Assembly (NCBI GenBank): GCA_030848705.1
Contig: CM061245.1
Span: 79,347,564-79,411,563 of the forward strand
DNA: 64,000 nt
Direction of reading: 5' to 3'
From: Heracleum sosnowskyi
Taxonomy: Eukaryota > Streptophyta > Magnoliopsida > Apiales > Apiaceae
In this document: one piece after another, positions 20,594 through 31,223 of the stretch
Layout of the letters: each line of letters starts with the position of its first letter
Position numbering within the stretch: position 1 is the first letter of the stretch
Translations under genes and position numbers: made by a program
Notes under the pieces: generated by a model
What the model was told of the DNA's origin: nothing
Database searches by the model: none
The model's input: the letters and a program-made list of their open reading frames with translations, nothing else

Positions 20594-22159
20594 TGAAGGA
20601 ATATAAGGATGAGCGGAAGCATGAAATAACATTTTATTTCGTAAAATCCATATATCGCACATATAGAAAACTGTAAAATGATGTGGAATCAAAATCTTAC
20701 CTTGAAAAATCGAAGCTTTGAATCGAGATGATCGTTAGCAGTAGCTTCTCAGAGTGTGAAGCCCTCTACCGGTATCCACCAAGAATAATTCTTCGATGAA
20801 GCTTTTTATAAAACTTGAAGCTTTATAAAAATGGAGGTTTTCCTTTTTCTTTTGAGAGAGAGAGAGAGATGAAGAAGAAGGAGAGGCAACTAGGTTTTTC
20901 ACAAAAACAAAAGTGTATCTAACTCATCTCATCTCATCCTTTATATAGGGCTCAAGTAGGGTTAATATATTTAATATATCAATATATATTAATATATAAA
21001 TCCCTCACTTTCTCTTATAAAATGTTTAAATAATAATTAAAACTATTTTAATCATTATTATTATTCTCTCTCAAAATACCTTCATCAATAAATTAATCTT
21101 TTTATGGTGTGACCCTGTAGGTTCAATATTAAGCCGGTAGTAGAAATAAATAATAATAAACTTTTTATTTATTATTTATATGAATTCTAAAATTCATTAA
21201 ATATAATTAACTGATTAATTATATTTATTCTACATCGTGAGTGATGCTTCTCAACATATCGCGACTATCCGGATAATATGAATTCACTGCTTAGAATACC
21301 AAGAACCTGTCAGTGACTAGTTACAGTACAATCAATTCCTTCTACCCTACAATATCCCGATTAAATACAAGGCACGGAACTCGTGTCAAGCCTATCAGAT
21401 TTAATCATATGATTTCTTATTCATAATGCAAAGTTCATATTAATGCAAATTAGAAACTCCTTTCTAATTTCATTCACTCTGGCCAGAGATTCCAGAACTC
21501 GCATACTAAGAATAACATAGGATATTCACTTCCTATACTGGAAGGGGTAGATCCTCTATTGACGTTAACTATCTCCATACACAAATCCCTATGCCCAGAA
21601 TAGACCTAATGGATGTCCTTGAGACTAAGGACTAAACCAAAGCACAGTTCATTATATACAAGATAACTTTAACGATCTCAAGTCTAAGGACACTTGTACA
21701 ACTATCACTCAGTGAACAACTATCGACACGTGAGTAATCTCCATTAGTTGTCCAACTACTCGAGTCATGTTCAGTGAACTTATTCCCTAATAAGCACCTA
21801 CATACTAGCTATAGTGTCACCACACAAATGCCTATGAGAACAGACATCCTCCTGAAGGGAGCAAGCATAATATGTACCAATCTTTGCGGATTCACTAACT
21901 TCCGATTAGTTATCCTATGATCAGGAACTGTTTAAGTCTAGAGTTATCATCTTCTAGATCTCACTATTACAATCTCATTATAATTCTAGAAGCTTTACTC
22001 TAAACTATGGAACATCTTATTTAAAAACACTTTAAATAGATAAAGCCCGTAATAAAAACAAAACAAGTCTTTTATTAATATAAACGAAATCAAATAAGAA
22101 TACAAGAAAGTTCTTCCTAACTCATCATACATGATTGGATTTAGGACAAAACACTTTCA
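20594..22159 (-). repeat. Element C 3' LTR (1566 bp)
   Basis: Termini TGAAAGTG...CCTTCA in element orientation. A GA microsatellite lies near 20855-20870. A TATATAAAG box on the minus strand at 20939-20947 is the probable core promoter equivalent. Substitutions relative to the right copy were seen at a handful of positions (for example GAAGCCCTC versus GAAGACCTC). Confidence 0.97.
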
Positions 22160-22172
22160 ATCTCCCACTTGC
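22160..22172 (-). other. Element C polypurine tract
   Basis: Minus strand GCAAGTGGGAGAT directly against the 3' LTR. The pol stop codon overlaps this area, so there is almost no 3' untranslated region. Element E ends with nearly the same sequence. Confidence 0.9.
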
Positions 22173-22173
22173 A

Positions 22174-25100
22174 CTAAAGCCAATCACCCTGGTATCTAAT
22201 ACCCATCTTCTCTTTATGACGATCAAAGTGAATCTGAGACAATGACTTTGTGAGTGGGTCTGCTACGTTGTTATGTGTGTCAACTCTCTCAATCTTGACA
22301 TCTCCTCTTTCAATGATTTCCCTAATCAAATGAAAGCGCCGCAAAACATGTTTGGAATTTTTATGAGACCTAGGTTCCTTGGCTTGTGCTATTGCTGCGT
22401 TGTTATCACAATACATCACAATAGGCTCCTCAATGCTAGGAACAACTCCCAACTCAGAAACAAATTTCCTCATCCAAACGGCTTCTTTTGCAGCCTCACT
22501 TGCAGCTATATACTCTGCTTCCGCTGTGGAGTCAGCTGTTGTAGACTGTTTGGAACTCTTCCAACTAATCGCTCCACCATTCAGAGTAAACACGTACCCT
22601 GACATGGATGTGCTATCATCACTTTCTGATTGAAAACTAGAGTCAGTATAACCCTCTATTTTCAACTCAGATCCACCAAAAACAAGAAAAATATCCTTAG
22701 TCCTTCGCAAATACTTAAGGATGTTCTTCACTGCTTTCCAGTGGTCTTCACCTGGATTGGACTGATATCTGCTCGTCACACTAATTGAATGAGCAACATC
22801 AGGCCTAGTACATAACATCGCGTACATGATAGATCCTATTGCCGAAGCATAAGGAATCTTACTCATACGCTCCCTTTCTTCAGGTGTCTTAGGAGACATC
22901 TTCTTGGAAAGGGATACTCCATGGCTCATTGGTATGAGACCTCTCTTGGAGTTTTCCATGCTGAACCTTTTAAGCACTTTCTCGATGTATGTACCCTGGG
23001 TAAGACCTATCATTCTTCTAGATCTATCTCTATAGATCTTCATACCGAGAATGTAGGATGCTTCTCCCATGTCCTTCATAGTGAAGTTCTTTGATAGCCA
23101 CACTTTGACTGATTGTAGCATCGGTATATCATTTCCTATAAGAAGTATGTCATCCACATACAATACAAGAAATGTTACCGCGCTCCCATTAACCTTCTTG
23201 TAGACACATGGTTCATCTATGTTTTTGATAAAACCAAACTCTTTGATTGTCTCATCAAAACGAATGTTCCATCTACGAGAAGCTTGCTTTAACCCATATA
23301 TGGTTCGTAGCAACTTACACACTAGGTGTTCATTCCCTTTGGAAACAAAACCCTCTGGCTGTGTCATATACACTTCCTCTTCAAGTTTCCCATTGAGGAA
23401 GGCCGTTTTCACGTCCATTTGCCAGATCTCATAGTCGTAGTAAGCAGCAATCGCAAGCAAAATCCGAATTGATTTTAACAGGGCTACAGGCGAAAAAGTT
23501 TCATCAAAGTCAATCCCTTGCCTTTGTCTGAATCCTTTTGCCACGAGCCTGGCCTTATAGGTCTCCACCTGGCCATCTGCTCCAATCTTTCTCTTGTATA
23601 CCCATTTGCACCCAATAGGCTTCACATCTTTAGGTGCTTCAACCAAAGTCCAAACTTGGTTGGTATACATAGATTCCATTTCGGATTTCATGGCACTCTG
23701 CCATTTCTCTGAGTCAATACTACTCATAGCCTCATTATAGGTCATAGGGTCGTCATCATCAATGATTGACAACTCATTGTCATTCTCAATGACAAGGCCA
23801 TAATACCTCTCAGGTTGGCGAGACACTCTCTCTGACCTACGAATGGGCTGTTCCACAGAAGGTTGTTCTTTCTGAATAGGTACTTCCTCTTGAACCGTAG
23901 TAGTTTGTGCTTCTTGAACTTCATCAAGTTCAATTTTGCTCCCACTGTTTCCTTCAAGGATAAACTGTTTTTCCAAGAAGGTAGCATGTCTGGAGACAAA
24001 CACCCTATGGTCGGTGTAAAAGTAATACCCTAAAGTCTCTTTAGGATATCCCACAAACCTACATTTTACGGATCGAGATTCCAGCTTATCAGGGTCGACT
24101 TTCTTGACATAAGCTGGACATCCCCAAATCTTAACGTGTTTAAGAATCGGTTTCCTTTCTTTCCATATCTCATATGGAGTTTGAGGAACAGATTTGGAAG
24201 GCACCTTATTCAGTAAATATGCTGAGGTTTCCAATGCATAACCCCAAAGTGATACTGGAAGATCTGCATAGCTCATCATGGATCGAACCATGTCTAACAA
24301 AGTTCGATTTCTCCTTTCAGATACCCCATTCAACTGTGGAGTATATGGAGGAGTCCACTGAGAGACTATACCATTTTCTTTGAGATAATCTAGAAACTCT
24401 CCACTCAAGTATTCACCACCTCGATCTGATCGAAGAGTTTTAATACTATGTTTGGTTTGTTTCTCCACTTCATTCTTATATTCTTTGAACTTTTCAAAGG
24501 CTTCAGACTTGTGTTTCATCAAATACACATATCCGAATCTAGATCGATCATCTGTGAAAGTAATGAAGTACGAAAATCCACCCATGGCTTGCGTAGACAT
24601 CGGTCCACATACATCTGTGTGTACCAATCCTAGCAAATCTGCAGCCCTCTCTCCATGTCCACTAAATGGAGATTTGGTCATTTTACCCAATAGACAAGAC
24701 TCGCATGTAGGATATGATTCAAAATCAAAGGGGTCAAGTAACCCTTCCTTATGCAATGTCCGAAGTCTATTTTCACTAATATGACCAAGTCTGCAGTGCC
24801 ACAAATAGGTGAGATTTTCATCATCCCTTTTCCTTTTATTAGTACGTTCAATTTGTAGTAAATTATGCTCTACGTCACATACATACAGACCATTATTTAA
24901 AATACCACTACCATAAAGAACATTATCTCTAAGAATTGAACATTTATTATTCTGAATAACAAACGAAAATCCAGCCAAGTCTAACATGGGAATAGAAATA
25001 ATATTCCTCATAATCGAGGGAACAAAATAACAATTATTTAAAACAATAGTCTTGCCCGTAGGTATATGTAAATCAAATGATCCTACAGCTTCAGCAGCAA

Positions 25101-26097
25101 CTCTTGCTCCATTTCCCATCCGTAGAATCACTTCCTCTTCCTCAAGAGTCCTACTTCTCCTTAGTCCCTGCAACGAATTGCAAATGTGAGAACCACAGGC
25201 GGTATCTAATACCCAAGTAGAAATTTGATTTAATGACATATTCACTTCAATCATGAACATACCTGAACCAGAAGTGGCAGTCTCACTACCCTTCTTCTTT
25301 TTCAACTCTGCAAGGTAAGCCTTGCAGTTCCTCTTCCAGTGCCCCACCTTGTTACAGTGGAAGCAAACAGCTTTGCTCTTGGGGTCTTCAGCTTTTGGTG
25401 GAACCGGCTTTTTCTCACCTACTTTCTTCTTCTTGGGAGGGTTCTTCTTCCTTTTCTTAGGATTGGAACCTTCACCAATTAGAAGAACAGAACTCTTCTT
25501 AGAGGGAAAATTCGATTCCGCAGTCTTCAACATGTTGTGGAGTTCAGCCAGGCTGACGTCCAGCTTATTCATGTGAAAGTTCACAACAAACTGCGAAAAC
25601 AAATCTGGGAGCGATTGCAAGACCAAGTCTTGGTCTAGCTCCCCATCCATGACAAAACCAAGTTGTCCAAGACGTTCAATCAAATTGATCATCTTAAGTA
25701 CATGGTCATTCACAGATGTTCCCTCAGACATCCTACAATGGAACAGCTCCTTCGATATCTCATATCGAGCTGTCCTCCCTGCCACATCATACAACTCTTG
25801 TAGATGTGTTAGGATAGTGTGAGCATCCATATGCTCATGCTGCTTCTGTAGCTCAACGTTCATGGAAGCTAGCATGATACATTGAGCAACATTTGCATCA
25901 TCTATCCACTTACGATACACAACATGTTCATCATCATGTGCATCATCAGCAGGTTCAGTAGGCTTAGGTGAGTTAAGCACATATTCCAGCTTCTCAACCC
26001 TGAGAACAATTTTCAGGTTTCGAAGCCAGTCAGCAAAATTGGGACCAGTCAATTTGTGAGCATCCAGTATGCTCCGGAGTGATAGTGCGGAAGACAT
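22174..26097 (-). CDS. Element C gag-pol polyprotein (about 1307 aa)
   Basis: A single frame encodes all retrotransposon functions. I start at the ATG at 26097 (MSSALSLRSILDAHKLTGPN), since the codon opening the longer frame is GTG. Gag is at residues 1-250, with the CCHC knuckle CFHCNKVGHWKRNC near 245. Protease follows with WVLDTACGSHIC; the usual DTG or DSG reads DTA here. The integrase zinc region has HCRLGHI and CESCLLGK, and the core has VHTDVCGP, LRSDRGGEY and NGVSERRNRT supplying D, D and E. RT has VAKGFRQRQGIDFDETFSP and LVLYVDDILLIGND. RNase H has GYTDSSFQSESDDSTS and [11 protein letters not shown]. No stop or frameshift is seen. Product processing by the internal protease is the family rule. 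Confidence 0.95.
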   Translation of the reverse strand: MSSALSLRSILDAHKLTGPNFADWLRNLKIVLRVEKLEYVLNSPKPTEPADDAHDDEHVVYRKWIDDANVAQCIMLASMNVELQKQHEHMDAHTILTHLQELYDVAGRTARYEISKELFHCRMSEGTSVNDHVLKMINLIERLGQLGFVMDGELDQDLVLQSLPDLFSQFVVNFHMNKLDVSLAELHNMLKTAESNFPSKKSSVLLIGEGSNPKKRKKNPPKKKKVGEKKPVPPKAEDPKSKAVCFHCNKVGHWKRNCKAYLAELKKKKGSETATSGSGMFMIEVNMSLNQISTWVLDTACGSHICNSLQGLRRSRTLEEEEVILRMGNGARVAAEAVGSFDLHIPTGKTIVLNNCYFVPSIMRNIISIPMLDLAGFSFVIQNNKCSILRDNVLYGSGILNNGLYVCDVEHNLLQIERTNKRKRDDENLTYLWHCRLGHISENRLRTLHKEGLLDPFDFESYPTCESCLLGKMTKSPFSGHGERAADLLGLVHTDVCGPMSTQAMGGFSYFITFTDDRSRFGYVYLMKHKSEAFEKFKEYKNEVEKQTKHSIKTLRSDRGGEYLSGEFLDYLKENGIVSQWTPPYTPQLNGVSERRNRTLLDMVRSMMSYADLPVSLWGYALETSAYLLNKVPSKSVPQTPYEIWKERKPILKHVKIWGCPAYVKKVDPDKLESRSVKCRFVGYPKETLGYYFYTDHRVFVSRHATFLEKQFILEGNSGSKIELDEVQEAQTTTVQEEVPIQKEQPSVEQPIRRSERVSRQPERYYGLVIENDNELSIIDDDDPMTYNEAMSSIDSEKWQSAMKSEMESMYTNQVWTLVEAPKDVKPIGCKWVYKRKIGADGQVETYKARLVAKGFRQRQGIDFDETFSPVALLKSIRILLAIAAYYDYEIWQMDVKTAFLNGKLEEEVYMTQPEGFVSKGNEHLVCKLLRTIYGLKQASRRWNIRFDETIKEFGFIKNIDEPCVYKKVNGSAVTFLVLYVDDILLIGNDIPMLQSVKVWLSKNFTMKDMGEASYILGMKIYRDRSRRMIGLTQGTYIEKVLKRFSMENSKRGLIPMSHGVSLSKKMSPKTPEERERMSKIPYASAIGSIMYAMLCTRPDVAHSISVTSRYQSNPGEDHWKAVKNILKYLRRTKDIFLVFGGSELKIEGYTDSSFQSESDDSTSMSGYVFTLNGGAISWKSSKQSTTADSTAEAEYIAASEAAKEAVWMRKFVSELGVVPSIEEPIVMYCDNNAAIAQAKEPRSHKNSKHVLRRFHLIREIIERGDVKIERVDTHNNVADPLTKSLSQIHFDRHKEKMGIRYQGDWL

Positions 26098-26300
26098 AAT
26101 GTATATAGTAAATCTGTAAATGATAAACACATAACAACACTTAGCAAATATTCAATTTCATTTTAAAACACTATATGAATCGGGTCTTTATTCATAAGTG
26201 GCTCCCACTAGTTTATCTAATTTATACAACCCCCTAAGTGGAAAAATTAAGCATTCATAATGCTAGTGGGTTTAGGGATCCTACATTCCATCACACAACC

Positions 26301-26603
26301 TCGGCTGTGGCACGAAACGCCATGTGATGTTCAGTAGGCAGACAACTCTTGTCAATTACATCTCATGTTATTCCCTAATAAAACTTTAGCCTCTTGAATA
26401 ATTGAGTCACGGCTGTAGCACGACAAACTCAATATTCTAAGTCAAGTCTAACCCAACATTTCGTACAATTGAATCAGTCTCCAATAGCCCACGGCTGTGG
26501 CACGTAACGACCATTAGATTCTAATTCATTGTACACATCTCTATGTAATAGACAAGTATTTCTTATCTCGAAATCAAAGCCCTCGGCTGTAGCACGAAAC
26601 GAC
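26301..26603 (-). repeat. Four dispersed copies of a CGGCTGTRGCACG motif in the element C leader
   Basis: Copies begin at about 26302, 26410, 26492 and 26584, spaced 80-110 bases apart, each reading CGGCTGTRGCACG followed by AMAAC or TAACG. The sequences between them are not similar, so this is a conserved short motif rather than a simple tandem array. Confidence 0.7.
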
Positions 26604-27326
26604 AATGATTCAAAAATAAGAACTACTCTCTACCATGTTGGAAGGCTATGACCGACACAAGCCCGTTGTGTCATTGGCCAATTACTACTTGATATTATTT
26701 AATTTTAGAGGGATTATATTATGTTACAACCATAATCATATTACTAGGAGATTCTCTTTTTCTTGAACAAAATACAATTATGATATTTAAATGAAAAATT
26801 CCCAGTGTGTTGGAGGGGTCACATCGGTCCCGCTTAAAACCCAACGGCCTAGACAGAAATTTTCATTTTCAACATCAAAAGAGTATTTCACTCTATGTTT
26901 CATAAATATAAGAATCTCATGGTTGTACTCATAATATTATTGTTAAGGCAAGAAACGATTCCTATTCTAGATTTTCTAGAGCACGCCTTATATTGATTTA
27001 AGTTCACCTAAATCTATCATCGCATGGTAAATCTAGGCATATATCTCATATATAAAAATAAATAAACAAGTAAGCATGCAAGTAATATCATGTCATACAA
27101 TGATATAATGATGTATGGATTTATTATAGTATTTAAAAGCAATTAAAACAATTAATACATGCTTTAAAACACATCCGGGAATATAAACAGTTCCAAACTT
27201 TTATATAAAAAATATTTGACCACTCCATTAGATCCGTCTCGGAAAAACGAATCCAACGGTATATTGCACGCCCAAAACGGAGTTACCAAACTCCCAAAAA
27301 ATCAAATTTAATGTGGACAGAGGGGC

Positions 27327-27433
27327 TGTAACGCATGACGCTCATGCGTTACAACAATTAAAAGCTATTAATTGTGTAACGCATGACGCCCATGCGTTAC
27401 AAGGTCTGTAACGCATTCCCGGAATGCGTTACA
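27327..27433. repeat. Three 27-bp palindromes (TGTAACGCAT family) in the element C leader
   Basis: At 27327-27353 arms TGTAACGCATGA and TCATGCGTTACA flank CGC. At 27375-27401 arms TGTAACGCATG and CATGCGTTACA flank ACGCC. At 27407-27433 the arms TGTAACGCATTCC and GGAATGCGTTACA nearly meet. The outer 10 bases are the same in all three while the centres differ, and arm changes at the third copy are paired. The RNA would form three near-identical hairpins. Confidence 0.85.
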
Positions 27434-28081
27434 CCCTTCCCAGCGAGTGCGCGCCACGCGCGCGCGGCCAGCAGCAGTTTTTTTTTTTTTTTTTTTTAAT
27501 TTATATTATTGTAACTCCTCTAGCTTTTATTACACTAAAAAAAAACACAATTAATAAAAAAAACATTTTTTTATTTAATGCTAAGTAAGTTACAACATTT
27601 CTATGCTATAAAGCATTTAAAACACACAAAAAAAAACTGCCTAGCCATTAATGCATTTATTGTTATTATTATTTCATTTTAATATTAATAAATTAATTAA
27701 CAATTAATTAATAAATTAATAAAAAATCAAAATAATATGATTTCTGAAATCAAACAAAAGCAAAAATAAGCAAGTATCTATGGGGTCCTTGTGCAAATTT
27801 TAATTCATATATTTCAACATGCATAATTATTTTATGAATTTTAATTAAAACAATTTTAAAAAATTCATATCAAATAATCTACACATCACAAAATTATGAA
27901 AAAAATACCTAGATGATCCACAACACTTGTAGAACCCAGATCAATGGTCAAAATCTCATGCAAATCATATTTCGAATTAATTCATAATTAAATCTAAATA
28001 TACTTGCAAAAATCATAATAAATCCATACATGCATCAAAAAATCTAAAATTTTCATATGATTCTCTATATGCAACAACCTT

Positions 28082-28093
28082 GCTCTGATACCA
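28082..28093 (-). other. Element C primer binding site (tRNA-iMet)
   Basis: Minus strand TGGTATCAGAGC, one base from the 5' LTR end. Confidence 0.95.
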
Positions 28094-28094
28094 T

Positions 28095-29660
28095 TGAAGG
28101 AATATAAGGATGAGCGGAAGCATGAAATAACATTTTATTTCGTAAAATCCATATATCGCACATATAGAAAACTGTAAAATGATGTGGAATCAAAATCTTA
28201 CCTTGAAAAATCGAAGCTTTGAATCGAGATGATCGTTAGCAGTAGCTTCTCAGAGTGTGAAGACCTCTACCGGTATCCACCAAGAATAATTCTTCGATGA
28301 AGCTTTTTATAAAACTTGAAGCTTTATAAAAATGGAGGTTTTCCTTTTTCTTTTGAGAGAGAGAGAGGGATGAAGAAGAAGGAGAGGCAACTAGGTTTTT
28401 CACAAAAACAAAAGTGTATCTAACTCATCTCATCTCATCCTTTATATAGGGCTCAAGTAGGGTTAATATATTTAATATATCAATATATATTAATATATAA
28501 ATCCCTCACTTTCTCTTATAAAATGTTTAAATAATAATTAAAACTATTTTAATCATTATTATTATTCTCTCTCAAAATACCTTCATCAATAAATTAATCT
28601 TTTTATGGTGTGACCCTCTAGGTTCAATATTAAGCCGGTAGTAGAAATAAATAATAATAAACTTTTTATTTATTATTTATATGAATTCTAAAATTCATTA
28701 AATATAATTAACTGATTAATTATATTTATTCTACATCGTGAGTGATGCTTCTCAACATATCGCGACTATCCGGATAATATGAATTCACTGCTTAGAATAC
28801 CAAGAACCTGTCAGTGACTAGTTACAGTACAATCAATTCCTTCTACCCTACAATATCCCGATTAAATACAAGGCACAGAACTCGTGTCAAGCCTATCAGA
28901 TTTAATCATATGATTTCTTATTCATAATGCAAAGTTCATATTAATGCAAATTAGAAACTCCTTTCTAATTTCATTCACTCTGGCCAGAGATTCCAGAACT
29001 CGCATACTAAGAATAACATAGGATATTCACTTCCTATACTGGAAGGGGTAGATCCTCTATTGACGTTAACTATCTCCATACACAAATCCCTATGCCCAGA
29101 ATAGACCTAATGGATGTCCTTGAGACTAAGGACTAAACCAAAGCACAGTTCATTATATACAAGATAACTTTAACGATCTCAAGTCTAAGGACACTTGTAC
29201 AACTATCACTCAGTGAACAACTATCGACACGTGAGTAATCTCCATTAGTTGTCCAACTACTCGAGTCATGTTCAGTGAACTTATTCCCTAATAAGCACCT
29301 ACATACTAGCTATAGTGTCACCACACAAATGCCTATGAGAACAGACATCCTCCTGAAGGGAGCAAGCATAGTATGTACCAATCTTTGCGGATTCACTAAC
29401 TTCCGATTAGTTATCCTATGATCAGGAACTGTTTAAGTCTAGAGTTATCATCTTCTAGATCTCACTATTACAATCTCATTATAATTCTAGAAGCTTTACT
29501 CTAAACTATGGAACATCTTATTTAAAAACACTTTAAATAGATAAAGCCCGTAATAAAAACAAAACAAGTCTTTTATTAATATAAACGAAATCAAATAAGA
29601 ATACAAGAAAGTTCTTCCTAACTCATCATACATGATTGGATTTAGGACAAAACACTTTCA
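28095..29660 (-). repeat. Element C 5' LTR (1566 bp)
   Basis: Promoter-bearing copy for the intact polyprotein. TATATAAAG on the minus strand at 28440-28448 is the likely TATA box; transcription would run leftward into the leader. It abuts the element B U3 piece, which has its own TATA box pointing the same way. Confidence 0.97.
28440..28448 (-). promoter_or_regulatory. Element C 5' LTR TATA box
   Basis: Minus strand CCCTATATAAAGGATG. It is the only strong TATA motif seen in a suitable position of the LTR and is conserved in both LTR copies. Confidence 0.6.
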
Positions 29661-30011
29661 TTTATATAGTACACAGTTACACAATCCTTATCTAATTGAT
29701 ATTCCTACAAATTAGCTATACAATTGATATCAATTAAGGATTGCTTCTTATCTTCTATTCCGTTTCCTTAGCTGTATCAATATATTCTGCTTCTTTCCAT
29801 CTTCAGAATATATTGCTTCTAGAATCTTCAATTCAGCACCGACAGCTAATTCAACTATCACCTTGTCAGACTTTAAATAAACTCTGACCGGCTTCCTTTA
29901 AACTCTTCACCCTGTCAGAGTTTAATTAAACTCTGACCGGCTTCTGATAAACTCTGGTCAGTACCTGTTGCTTAAACACTGATAAACAAACGTCAGCAAT
30001 TATATCTAACA
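29661..30011 (-). repeat. Element B 5' LTR, outer (U3-side) piece with retained TATA box
   Basis: Continues 8368-8718. The duplicated TTTAT leaves the TATATAAA box (minus strand, 29661-29668) intact on this side, now facing straight into element C, while the RNA start and R/U5 region of B are stranded 9 kb away. Confidence 0.95.
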
Positions 30012-31208
30012 ATAACCTATGAATATTCCTTCATCAGCCTTTGTTTCAAATTTCCCTAGTTGTTCAGAATGAGTTCTGAGAACAAAACATTTACTGCCAA
30101 ACACATGCAAATGCTTCAGACTTGGTTTCTTCTCCTTGAGTGACTGATAAGGAGTGACACCATGCCTGTTTATCAATGTGAGATTTTGTGTATAGCATGC
30201 TGTGTTGACTGCTTCTGCCCAGAAATATGTAGGTAATTTAGCTTCTTCCAACATAGTTCTGCCAGCTTCAATAAGAGTTCTATTCTTCCTTTCTACTACT
30301 CCATTTTGCTGAGGTGTGCCAGGAGCAGAGAATTGTTGAATGATTCCTTTGTATTTGCAGAACTCTTCCATCTTTGAATTCTTGAATTCAGTACCATTAT
30401 CACTTCTCAGAATCTTGACTTTGTACTTTGTGGTTGTCTCAATCATCCTCACATGATCCAACAGAACTTCAGGAGTTTCATCTTTTCTGTGCAGAAAATA
30501 CACCCAGGTGAATCTAGAATATTCATCAACAATTACAAGAGTGTACCTTTTCTTACTGATGGACATGATGTTGACTGGACCAATCAGATCAAGATGTAGC
30601 ATGTGATATGGTTCTTCAATAGAGGATTCTGATTTACTCTGGAATGATGTCCTTCTTTGTTTTGCTTTTTGGCATGCATCACAGAGTCCATCAGGTGTAT
30701 ATAAGACATTAGGTAATCCTCTTACTAACTCTTTCTTAACCAACTCATTGATGTTGCTAAAGTTGAGATGAGAAAGCTTCTTGTGCCAATTCCAACTTTC
30801 ATCTACTGAAGCTTTACTGATGAAACATGTAGGGGAGCCATCAGTATCTGAGAGAATGTTGGCTTCATATATGTTACCATGCCTGTAGCCAGTTAGTGCT
30901 ATCTTTCCTGTTGCTTTACTGACTACTTCACAATGTGTGGAATAGAAATTGACATGATAACCTCTGTCAGTGATTTGACTAATACTCAACAAGTTGTGTT
31001 TTAGTCCCTTCACTAGAGCTACTTCTTCAATGATGACATTTCCAATGATTATATTGCCATATCCCAAGGTTTGTCCAATGTTGCCATCTCCATAAGACAC
31101 AGTTGGGCCATCTTTTTCCTCATATTCTGATAACAGGGCTTTGTTTCCAGTCATGTGCACAGAACATCCACTATCCATGACTAACACATTTTTCCTTTTA
31201 CCCTGCAT
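30012..31208 (-). pseudogene. Element A pol, N-terminal half: protease and integrase
   Basis: Begins ATGCAGGG 15 bases after the gag stop and in the same frame as gag. Protease motif VMDSGCSVHMTG lies near residue 12. The zinc region WHKKLSHLN...CDACQKAKQ and integrase core follow, with [17 protein letters not shown] and [10 protein letters not shown] giving the D, D and E residues. The frame is open to KADEGIFIGY, where element B has inserted. The rest of pol is at 6028-8174. Apart from B, no lesion is visible. Confidence 0.94.
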
Positions 31209-31223
31209 CAGAATAGTAAAACA

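Larger units (their letters stand above)
26098..28081 (-). other. Element C 5' leader (untranslated, about 2 kb)
   Basis: No ORF of note between the primer site and gag. It contains four CGGCTGTRGCACG motifs at 26301-26603, three 27-bp palindromes at 27327-27433, a GC-rich patch (GCGCGCCACGCGCGCG near 27450), a run of T at about 27477-27497 and a very AT-rich stretch beyond. Long structured leaders in copia elements are expected to hold packaging and dimerisation signals; which of these motifs serve so is not known. Confidence 0.65.
20594..29660 (-). mobile_element. Element C: intact Ty1/copia Angela/Tork-like retrotransposon inside the element B 5' LTR
   Basis: Two 1566-bp LTRs differing at about five positions, TSD TTTAT (20589-20593 and 29661-29665), primer site, one gag-pol frame of about 1300 codons without stops, a long 5' leader and a polypurine tract. 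Long LTRs, a single polyprotein and the AGTGCAAGTGGGAGAT end fit the Angela/TAR-Tork side of the copia tree; the exact lineage is uncertain. This is the best candidate in the window for a recently mobile, possibly still competent copy. Confidence 0.93.
8175..30011 (-). mobile_element. Element B: Ty1/copia SIRE/Maximus-like retrotransposon inserted in element A pol
   Basis: TSD ATAAC at 8170-8174 and 30012-30016. It has a 544-bp 3' LTR on the left and a 5' LTR split by element C on the right, whose two pieces sum to exactly 544 bp. Between them are, in element order, the primer site, gag, pol, a spacer with an opposite-strand gene, ORF3 and the polypurine tract. All protein genes are open. The LTR copies show no differences by eye, so insertion was recent. 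It belongs to the same lineage as A but its sequence is clearly different. Confidence 0.95.
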
